A DNA stretch of 64,000 nucleotides from Telmatactis stephensoni (Eukaryota > Cnidaria > Anthozoa > Actiniaria > Isophelliidae). The translations under genes and the position numbers were made by a program. Below are positions 46,801 to 58,800 of the stretch, piece by piece. The stretch spans positions 434,001 through 498,000 of the forward strand of contig JALIZF010001690.1 of the NCBI GenBank assembly GCA_029948255.1, read 5' to 3'. The notes beneath the pieces are model-generated. The model saw nothing but the letters and a program-made list of their open reading frames with translations, was not told the DNA's origin and searched no databases. Positions within the stretch are counted from its first letter, which is position 1, and every line of letters starts with the position of its first letter.

Positions 46801-49800
46801 CCGAAAAAATTCCAAAGAAATGTATGGAATCCGGACACTTGCTGTCATTTGTCCGGATTCCCATACATTTCTTTGTAATTTTTTCGCTTTTTGAGTGGCT
46901 TTATCTCGCTCAATATGAAACCGATTAACACCAAACTTTAGAATATTGTTAAGCTTGATATTCTCTTTCCGAATATGTGGGTCTTGTGTTGATTAGCGCA
47001 ATATTCAGGGACTCGTACCCAGGCTCTCACGATATGAAATCCGGCAATGTGTTGGCTGTTATTGATTAATTTGTAATAAAAGCTAGGCTTGCTAGAGATC
47101 AAGGCACTGGTTTCATCAACAGCTTGTCTAGCTGGCCTATCAGTTTTTCAAATGATAAACATAGTTTGATTGTATACCCATATTAATTTGAGTTGCAGAC
47201 TAAATTTATGTTATAAACCTTTATATTTTGCAGCTGTGGCTGAAGGACCTTGCATCTTATCTACATCTGAAACTTCAAAATGTCCCTGAAAAAGATCTCG
47301 TCTTTGAAGATTTGGCTCAAGGTAGTGTATCATATTACATGGAATGGTAGCATACATGTCTACAGTACATTATGGGATGAATGTATATGCCAATTTTGTA
47401 ATGAATATAGTGTAGCTACAATACATAGTGAGAAAGATGCTTCCAGCTAAAGGGTTGTGGCATCTGAACATCAATCCCATAGAATACAGTATTATATAAG
47501 ATATACTAGCTATGAATTTGATGATACCACAAGTCTAGAAAATTAGACAGCAGCTATATTAAGTGAGTCATAGAAAATCATTTGAACCATTGAACAAAAC
47601 AAAATGTTGACAATCAACAATGCACAAATTTTAATTGCATCACTTTGTGTCTTTCTTGTCAAGAATCTTTTTTCAAGAAACGTAGTAGTTTCTGTCAGTC
47701 TTTGAAACTGGAGTATTACTGTTTGTTTTAGAAGATGAGATTTCTGTTTCTTTTGTATCTTCCATTTGTGTTTATTTTGTAATCTTTTTCTTTAGATTAT
47801 CCATCCTGCTTATTGAAAGATGATATGAAATCATTTCTAGTAAAAACACTTAAGAATTCATCAACGACTACTCTTAGTTTGTTTTTTGAATACCTCATGA
47901 ATGAGATGGTTCAAGAACTGAGCAGAGGTAAGGACCTTAGTAGGATTTTCATTTACTGCTGCCAACCAGTGATTTTTCCACCTGTGGAAGCTCACTATAT
48001 CATTATATCTCACTATATAGCATATCACTATTGCTTGATTGCATGCCAATTAAGCTCAATTACAAATGCTTTTCTAGAGCCTAAAACAAAATTCAAGTAG
48101 TATCACCAAATAGAGCATCCAAAACTCTCTATAGAGGCGAAATTTCGAGTCAAAATAAGTTTTTATAACAAAGATATTAGCGATGAAATATGCTGACATT
48201 TTAGTAAGAAATGTATGGGGTCGCCATCTTGGTGGTACTGGCTATACCACCAAGATGGCAGCCAAATCATCGAGCTTGAAAATGACACGAAAATAGCAGC
48301 TAATTTGCTGATTTTAGGCTAAATCTTTCTTAAATGCAAAAAATACTCATTGATTAACTGGAAGTTGTGAAATTTGTGGCCGAATGATAAGTTCTTAGCT
48401 CCTTCAAAATATCGTGACGACATTGCGTGACACATTTTTGATCGCTGATAAAACGATGGCGAAGCGACAGAAACAGTCAAAAAATTCAAGGGAGACTTCT
48501 TTCAGACTCTTTTGCTAAATTATGTGATTAAAAGCTTTAAAAATATCTTTTTCTGAAATTTTCCTTGCTTTTGACGTCACATGCAATCTAAGAATATCAC
48601 TATTCATCACTATATCTCCACCTGGTACAATTCATGCAATCAACTTCTACTTTATTTGGAAAGGAAAACTACAGTATACCTATACATATACCAAAAAGTC
48701 TCTACACTGCTATACCCTTAATAAGTAGGCAGATTTGGCAAACATGATACAATACAAGAACAGAAGTGAGATGACCAAAATATCACATTCATTCACTGTG
48801 TGACATTATGCCACATTCAGGATACCATTTCACTAGTCTTGTTTTTGTGTCCTTCTTGACATCAGTAACATTATTGGCCATTTCCAACATACTTCAATTC
48901 ATCAGCATGTGTGGAATGCTCTTTCACATTGCATTGTTTTTGCTAGATCTACATATATACCTAGTATCTACAACTACACTGTACAACTACACCCATAAGT
49001 ATAGCACATGTATGTACACACCCATTCCAATACCAACACCAGGCAGAGCTCCAAAAGTGAGTTGTCAGATATTAAAAGATGAGTCAGATCTTGGAGAGCA
49101 GTGACTTTATTTTGTATAATAACAATCTTTCAGGTCATTCTGTCTATGGGATGCAATTAATGATACAATTAACTGTGAACGTTTCCCCTACAATTGCCAT
49201 GGACAAACTTGAAGAGGTGAGTATATGTATATAATTATTCAGACTTGAAAAGAAAGAACATGGTGGCACAGTGTACATGTAAATCTTTTCAAGGAAAAAG
49301 CGTTCCAAGGTCATGCCAGAGCTACTAAGCATTTGGCAGCAAATAAAATGCTTGCATATGACATTTTTTATTTATTTTCAAAAGATATAATTTATTATAA
49401 GCATAGTTAATAAATAAAATGGTTGTAATAAATCTAGATAATTATTCTTATGATATCCATCAACAGTGGTCATTTAGGTAGACTGTGATCTTACCACTGT
49501 TCAGTAAACGTTTTCATCATCTGATGAAAGTTGACAGTAATTGTCAATAACTGTTATTGTACAGACATCAAACAACCACAGTAATGTGGTGTTGTTGAAT
49601 AAGTAAATTATTCTTTTATGGTAGATTATAAATATTATGTCATCTTTCAGTACAAGGAGATGTTGGATGGAAGAAAAAGTCGTCCCAGAGAGGCATTGGC
49701 TATCATGTGGGCTTTGGGTCAACTACCAACGAATGACGTAGATCAAGGAATTGAAAGTTAGTACTGTGCAAAGCATAGGCCAATTTGTCCAGTTGTGTTT

Positions 49801-52800
49801 TTCTTTCAATTTATTTATCCTATTTTTGATTCAGTTTGGACAAGAATCATGATGCCAATGACTCATTATAAACAGCTTGCTAGGTTTTCTATCAATTACC
49901 TGGAGAATCTGTTAAAGTGAGTATAATTAGCAAATTATATTTTGGGTAAGTTTTTATACAGTGAAATCTGTTGAGGTGGACATGTACTAGCTAAGAATAG
50001 GGTTGTTCTTTTGAAATGAAGTTTCTGGCGATAGAACTAATAGGGAGAGATTAGGTTGCACCAAAGATAATGTTAAACATTTGAAAGGTTTCCTGTGAAA
50101 ACGACCTAAGTGACTACTTGATGGATGTCCAGATATTGATGTTTAAGCATAGGAAAGGTAATTGATATCATTGTATATCATTGATCAAAATTCATTAAAA
50201 AGTCACTTAGGCTATTTTCACAGGGAACCCTTCATTTAATTGAAACATTATTAAATTAAAAAATATATAGTTGGTGGCAACAGTGCTGTTGACAGATTGT
50301 AAAAATCCCCTGTTTTCTACCAAAAAGGACAAACCTAGATAAACTTGTTGTTATATTTGACAGTTTGACGTATCACAGTACAGTCTGTAGGTATTTGTCA
50401 CATTTTAATTTTCCCATTTCCAATATTTCTTCTCTTGTGCAGGATCCCTAGTGCATCAAATCAGAAAAACTTGATAGGATCTACAGATTTCTTTAACATC
50501 TTGGCATTAACTCTTGGCTCCTTATCACCTTTGGCTAGCAATCACAGGTTAGACTAGCAGTATCTCATGTTTGAACTCCTGACCCTAGGGCCAATTTTGA
50601 ATGTTGAAAACCTCATTGCACACAACCAATCCATGACATTTTTGATTTTAACCATTAGATAATTTGCTATGTTGTCTTTATAAATTTAGCTTGAAGAGAA
50701 AGATGGTTTCTATGTACCCAAAACTTAAGGTGAGTTTATTACTCAAAATAATTATTAATCGCCATATTATGCAAAGCTCAAACATATATATGACCACCTG
50801 CATTGTAAAATATAATAATTTTGCATACTTTCACCTGGACCACTATTCAGCCAGAAGGGGATGCAATCAGCATTGCCATATCTCTGATCTAAGTGCTAAA
50901 TGGCTGACTGAGAAACATGAAGGCTGTCCCCAAATCTGAATATGCCAAGCCATCAGCCCCTGCCTAGTCCATTGATGAGGTCAATTTTGGGGGCTTATAT
51001 ATGGTACTAATATTACTAACAAGTTAATAATACTAAAAGTGGTCACATCTTTTTATAAGTTGAATATGCTATAAAAGAACTGAAATTCTATTGTTAGCAA
51101 GTAACTAGTTGATATGTTGATATAGTTGATATTTGTTTGATTTGTTTTCTTGCAGGCTCTATCATTTAGCAGTAATCCTTCAACAAGTGGACGTACTTAC
51201 TTTCTGACTCTTCTTCATTATCTGAAGTGTGGTAATGATTTGCCACTAGACTATCGCACAGAAGTATGTCATTAATTTGATATAGTACATAATCTCCCTT
51301 CCTTGAATCACTGTAATTGCAAAGCAACTATAAAGTTCAGTTACACAATATCTATGCATTTAAATATGTGCATTTAAAAGTGCATTTAAATTATATATAA
51401 TCTGTATGCGTGTCTCTGTAATGTGATATAGACATGCTTACTTGCAAAAAGCAAGCCTACTACACAAGGCATAGTCAAGTTTTTCACATGCCCTTGTTAG
51501 TGCTCTACTTCTTCCAGATTTTTGGATGGAGTGGTCACTTGGAAAGACATAAAACACACACATATCACCCAGACTTTTATATCACAGAACAGAGATGATG
51601 ACATACATATGGTAGCCAGACAAGCAGCATGCACGAATATTTTAGAAACAGGGAGCAATTTATATATATATATATATATATAACAACTTTATTGAAGAAG
51701 AACTAAGAACTAGTACATCAACAAAAGGGTTATGCTAGGGAAAAACTTCATTTTCATATAAAAACATACCCCTCAAGTACATATATACAAAAACTAGGAC
51801 AATATTCGACGTTTATATTACATAATACAATGGGATACAACATGCAATAAGATAGTTATAAAATATATGTAATGAGATATATAAATATTGGTCTATATAA
51901 TTATATGTATATATATATATATATGTATATGCAGCCTATCTTGGGAAGGCCGCCCACCTGAAGCAGACAACCCAATAGACACCTTCAGGCTAGCGACATT
52001 AACAAAAACAGGCTGTATATTAAACATTATTAAAAAAATATGAGGACAAAATGGTCCGTGTATTTGTAACAGTCATATAGTACTAAAACTGTCCTTTGTA
52101 ATGGAGTAGTTTCCTTGCTCTTGACTGTGAATATAGATTACTTGTAATTTATAAACACTTAAAAACACACACCAGAAGACAACAAATGGCTGCTCTTGCA
52201 TTACTGCTCATATCAACCATGCAATAACAGAGAGTTTTATAAATACAAAAAAAAACCCTGCCTGTTACATGCTACAGTAGGTTATTGGTAAGGATGACTT
52301 AGTACATATCAAAGTAGATTATCAAGTATTCATAGTGATTTTTGGTCTGACTTGTAGGTTCTTGATTGCTTGACATTTTGTCTTCAAAATGACCCTGAAT
52401 GTTTTAGTATTTGGATGGAAGTATACCCCACATCTCTTGAAGAATCAAGGTTAGTGAGGGCACACCAGTTTTAAAGATGATCATATTATTACATGTATAT
52501 TGAATGTTGAATTCCAGTACCAAATTACATTCAATTGGATCTACAGCTGGGTGACAAGATGAGCTTCACCCACCCTCCAAAATATTTTCATCACTAGTCT
52601 GCTCCATACTCAACAAGAAGAATAAGAACACTCCCCTCTGGCCCCTCCCCCCTTCACTCCACCCACCAGCACTTGCAATTCTCTTGCAGTTTGTTAGATA
52701 ATACTGTATTTTATGAATTTATACACCCTTTGTTTTTAGTGTACTTATTTATTATATTGTGGATACTTGGTCTACACGTTCAGCCAAGGTAACAACAAAC

Positions 52801-55800
52801 TATTACTAATAATTTAATAATCATTTATTAACTTATATAGCACAGATTTCAGTTGAGGTATTTTCATCTGCGCATTACTGACCTAAACCAGAGTAAATAG
52901 AGGAGACTAGGTCTATTAACTCTGCCTAAACCCAACCTCTGATGCAAATGGAGACAGTTCATTGCTTATGTCGACCCTTCTGTCATTTTGAATTCATTAC
53001 CAATATTTTTCAAACCCTGGGTGCCAGAGTTTGGCTGGCGTTGCGTTTCATTATTATTAACGAAACATTGAGCCAAATCTCTAGCAACCAGGGTATAAGC
53101 TATGAGACTTAAGGTGACTGACTACGTTGGCACTGCGCATGATTTCGCGCATTACGTCTTAAGCAATGTCATAGCGCGCGGAGATTTCAGCGAACAGCAA
53201 AAATCATAGAAAAACTTAAGTTTTTGTACAAAAATCAGCTCCAAATTTATTCTTGTGGATTTAAATACTCAAAATCATTAGAGAATGAAGTAAGAATATT
53301 TTCTTTTTGGAAAAAACAGTGAGCGCTCGCTTGTTTTCGTCAACACAAATTTGAATCAAGCTCGCGCTACGCGTCATTTTTAAAATGGCGGCACTTCCGG
53401 TTAGCATTTTTTAGCCCTTTTTAACAACTTCAAAGGCACAAAACCCTTCATTTTTGCACGGGACCCTATACTTTTTTTTCGTTTATTTAAAAAAACACCT
53501 AAAAATCTCAATCATATCAATTTTGCAAAAAAAGTTAATTATTCTAGCATATGAAAAAATTGATTTTTGTACAAAATTTTGCTCGACATGAGGACAATTG
53601 TGGTTGGTACTCGCGGCACAAAAGCCAAGGAATGAAGGTATTTTGCTGTTCTCACATCAAAAGTATTTATGCCATTTTGCAGAATACTCCATTAGCTAAT
53701 ATTTACATAATTGTAGCCTTTGTAGAAATGTTATTTCCCTAATTCTTAATTTCTTTTCTATTCACTTCCGGTTGAGCGATTTTCGCATCAAAAATTCGGA
53801 GATAGGCATTCATACAATGCTGATTATCTCGAAAACGAGTGCGGGACCCCCCTTTTTTCTTTTCATTTTTGGGATCAGCATTAAATTTCGTTCTAGAAAA
53901 TTGTGGTTTAAACGATATTTAATTACTTTTTGCCAACGTAGTCAGTAACCTTAATTTTTAAAAGTGGTCACTTATGCATTAAGGCTGCAGAACTCTTTGA
54001 AGAGTTACCCAGGAAAATGGCTAAAATGACTTTTCTGAATTTTTTTTCATTATTCTCAAGTGGTCTTACATGGTATCAATGCAGGCAGTCCCACCATGCA
54101 TATCCTCCAGATTCGAGAAAGATGAGTTTTTCCAAGAGACCATAATACTAAGAGAGCGAAGCTCAGTATTGATGTCTGTACCATGTTCGTGGCGGCTAAG
54201 GCTATTTTTAGTAACTTCGCCATCGCGCGCGCAAGGCACTTAAACAATAGAATTCAAACGGTCCCTTCCGCGCGCACGCCAAAAAGCAAATTCTATTGGT
54301 TGAGGGCCTTGCGCGCGCGATGGCGAAGTTACTAAAAATAGCCTTAGTCGCCGCGAACATCGCACAGACATCAATACTGAGTTTCGCTCTCTTAGTATTA
54401 TGGTCTCTTGGTTTTTCAGAATTCATGAAAGAGCCCTCATTTTCCGCTCGTCCAAGTATTCTAAAAATTCGTGTTTACTGAGTCGGGATGGAAAGATGGC
54501 ACTGCTCGCAGTCTATGGACTTTGCATTTCTAAAATAATTCCATTTCCTATTTCCAAAAAAAAAATCACTTAAGGTGTAGTAATACGAGCAACAAAATCA
54601 TGTAACTTGTCGCGCTACATTGTTGCGTTGCAAGTTGTGGAGCGATGTTGTCACGCAACAAAAATCGATGTTGCAGGTTGCAAAAATTTGTTGCACAAAG
54701 TAAAACCACTTTCTACTTTTTGCAACAAGTAGCCGCAACCTGCAACATAGATGTTTTTGATGCGTGACAAGTTGCGCGCGGGGCGGTAATACGAGCACAT
54801 CGCCCTACAACTTGCAGTGAACAATGTTGCGCGACAAGTTGCACGATTTTGTTGCTCGTATCACCGCACCTTTAGGCCAAACCTTCAGCAGTTTATCTAT
54901 TTGAATTAATTGGTTTCAGGTGCCTAAAGACAAGTTTGCTAAACTTATTTCTACCTTCCAAGTATTCAATAGTCAGCAGGATAAAGCTAAAAGCCTCGTA
55001 AGTATACCAATATAAGATACGAGAGAGAGATACGTTGTGGAGATGGTTGTCAGCGCGGTAGAATCGCGTTGGTGCATCCACATTTCCAAGAGTCTTTCAG
55101 CTATCGGGCCGAAAATAGTTTTTGATCTCGTGGTTAGACAACTATGATGGTACAAGGAGGATCGACCACCACCGTTATAACGAAGCTTGTGATGTTGAAA
55201 AACAAAAACGAAAAATGTGCTGCCCTGCGAGCTGAGGGATTTTTAAACATTCTCACTTAAAAACTTCTTTTCTCCCAGGGTAAGAATGGGTAGATTGTGC
55301 TGAGCAATGCGTTTTGTTCTACTTGTCATTTGTTATTGTTATTTCAACAAATCGTAAGCTTCGTTCTGATGGCAGTGGAGGACTGTACAAGGATGCAGGT
55401 TCACGGAACACAGAAGGAGGCGTTAGATAATGACACTGTATGTGTAATTTTGTTTGCAGGCTGGCTATGAGGATTGCGTGATGGCCTGTCACGTAAGTAG
55501 TTTCTCAACGCCTGCTAGAGCAAATTCGTATGAGTGTGAAACGGACTGCGTCGTGCCATGGCCATGTCAGTGCCGTGTTGTCTATAAAAACATTCGAAAT
55601 GCCTGCTGTTACCGTGCCGTGCCCGTGTCGTAACTGTGCCGTGCCGTGACAGTACCGTTTTCACAGTCATACGAAATGTTCTCTAAAACTGAACGAACAC
55701 ACGTTATTATGATAATAAAAATTGCTACATTGTAAATGCCATACGACTAAGAAAGGGCCCGTTCGCATGAGAGAGGGTGCCCCTATGTAGTAGGGATAAC

Positions 55801-58800
55801 TCTTTTGCTTTCTTTTCCCTGAGGGACACAAAACAAAAGAGTTATCCCTACTACATAGGGGCACCCTCTCTCATGTGAATGGGCCCTAAGGCTCGTCTGT
55901 GGTTTGGTATACATAAGTAGGTAAGATTAGGGCTCACTTTGTTTTATTCCTACCCTTTGTTCGTCACAATAACTTACGGTACATATTTTCCCCGTGGTCC
56001 ACATACATTACGCACTCATTTTTATTTTATGTATAATGAACTTATAACAACAACAACAATAACAACAATAACAATGACAACAACAACAACCTAATACAAC
56101 AACAATAACAACAACAGCAGCTGAGCAGCAATAACAACAACAACAACAACAACAACAGCAATAACAACAGCAATAACAAAAACAACAAGATTTTCATGCA
56201 TGTATGACCTTGTAAACGAATACTAAAATATGTCTCTAGCTTCATTCTACGTAAACACTGCCATGGCCTTTTATGGCTCATCTAATGCGGATACATTTGG
56301 AAACGCACCTATTTTGTTACGGTTGGGCATTCCGTCAACGTAAAAACGGCGTTTTTCTTTTCTTAGGCGCAAAAACGGAGAAAAATACGCGTTTACAAAT
56401 CTTGAACGTAAACTCTGTAGCGACATACCCTTCACAGGCTATAGCGACATAGTATGGACACTTAGCTTATAGTAACTCCTTTCACAAAGGCTTCCAAGCT
56501 GACATCACCAATCTACTATCCTGGTAGTTGTGTGTTTCTTTTATAGTACTGCCATTTCAGAGCAGATTTAGTATAACTGGGAAAACAGCATGGTCACTGC
56601 ACATTGTGGTTATGAAAGGAGTTTCGAATGTTTTTATAGACATTACGGCACTGACACAATCGCTGTACGGTGCGGTAAGTTTCCCACTCATACGAAAACC
56701 GCTCTAAGACTTTTAAGTCTTAAAAGTGAACTTTTTGGAAAGACGATCGTAAGGTAACTTCTACGCATGTCTATTTGTAAGTGGATGAGCGAAACCCAGA
56801 TGTCCTGGAGCCTGATATTCTTGAAAACAGGTAGCATTCTAAATGTACTCGACACCCAAACAATAGTAAACATGACCTTTGTTATTCTAGCCAATCGTAT
56901 TCGAGTATTTAAACAATAGAAACACTTAACTCACACAATCCAGTCAACTCGAAGCGTCGTTGGTACTGCTCGTATTGCCAACCGTAAATTTGAGCACGTT
57001 AAAAGTGGAAAAACAAACGCGCCTACACTTGTGAACTAGATCGAAAGGGCTTAGAAAGAAAAGTTTTATAGCTGCTAAAATGTCTACTGACGAGCAGGTA
57101 ATTAAATATAGTTAATGGTGGGCTTTATACTATGAGAGCCCATGCTTATTATAAAGTGGTTTTCATTTGACCATGAAGGAATAGACAAACTAATAGTTGG
57201 TAGTAGACTCTAAAGCCATTGTTTCTTTGTTCTTTTAAACTAGTACAAACTATAAGTCATTTTTCTTTCACGGTCAAATGAGAATCACTCTGTATTTTCA
57301 GTTTCAATTTCAATATATCGTATTGTGCAGTGATATTGACTTAGTCCACTGCCAAGTCAAGTGAAAAAAGTTAATAATACCAAGATTATTTTTTTGTTTA
57401 ACTCTCGTATTTGAAATGGTTAACATATAGACTGCGTTGAACATCGTTTTTACAGATTTTACACAATTTTGTAAATTGTGGCATTAAAAATCTATAATTT
57501 ACATTTTACTATCAAATTAGTACCGAAAACTAACGCTTTCTATTCCTTTTATCGCTCTTTCAAGGAATATTTTGAAGTGTTTATACCGTCAAGCAATATT
57601 GTTTTCTCATTTGTGGCTTTGGCAGTAATTCAACTACCATTAATTATCTCTGAATTTCTTATTTTGCTACAGCAGCCATAGACAAACATTTAGAATATGG
57701 TACTTCAGTATTCATTAAAACCATCCGCCCATTTACTTGATCATGACCGATTTGTAACCCTTTTTCACCATTTTTTGGGCCTCACTGACCGTTAATAGAA
57801 GGATTTTCGATAAGCTTTTTCAACGATATGAAAACAAATCACTTCCCGGTTTAGCAGTGACACAGACCCGACTCCTTGAGTCATACTTTCGGGATGAGAA
57901 CCACTCAAGAATAAGATTGAATCATTTGAGATACAAAAGTTGTATTTGAGAGTCTCGTTAGGTTTATTTTCTTCTTAATCAGTTGTTATTTGCATATCTG
58001 TCCGCGGACCTGCAAAGCTACCTGCTGTAGTTTCAAATCAACACATTATGTTAATAGTGGCTAGTAAACCCAAGCTGTCAGCTGTTCTTGTTTGCAGTAG
58101 TCGCCTACGCAGCCCCGTGTTTAATCTCGTCACGCAACACTCCCTCGTCACGCAACACTCCCTGACACAGGACAGGACGTCGGTCAGGGAGTAGTGTCCC
58201 ATTAGCGTTGCATGATACTGAAGACTTAACACGACAGCGTAGGAATCTATGTAACGGCCCGTGTACATGAGATAGAGTAGTCATAATAGGGAAGTAGTAG
58301 CAAGAGTGCTAGTGCTACTCTATCTTCGTCTAAATAAGTTGATTGGAACTCTACGTTTTTCTCATACGTTGTGGATGAAAAGTAAAGCACATGACAGAAT
58401 ATCGGTGTCCAATCTTTTTCACAAGTTAACGAACTCATTTCACACCAGTGGACTTTGTTACAGTATTTGTACCAGTATAGTTGTTATCGTATCGCGTATC
58501 TTAGTATCGTATTAACGGTTTCATTTGTGGTACCATTTCGTTAACCTGCTTTCAGCTCGTATCGTACCCTTAACTGTAACTGTTTCCCTCGCCGAAAGCT
58601 GTATGCCGCATCACCGTACCCTTTACCGTTCAGTACCGTTACCCTTTCGTAAGCTATCCTACCGTAGCCTACCGTACTATATCCCGTATCGCATCCTCAC
58701 CTGTAAGCCATCATCCAGTACCATCCCCCTACCGTACCGTACCATACCGTACTATACTCTACCCTGCTGACACTGTTTTACCATTGTACATTTGCAGGTC

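Noticed and set aside
54056..54481. ORFs containing ARAMAKLLKIALVAAN
   Set aside because: They sit in the arms of an inverted-repeat element and appear in both copies on opposite strands, as expected from the palindrome.
56042..56281. Leucine-rich 79-codon ORF
   Set aside because: Translation of a (CAA)n microsatellite in antisense.
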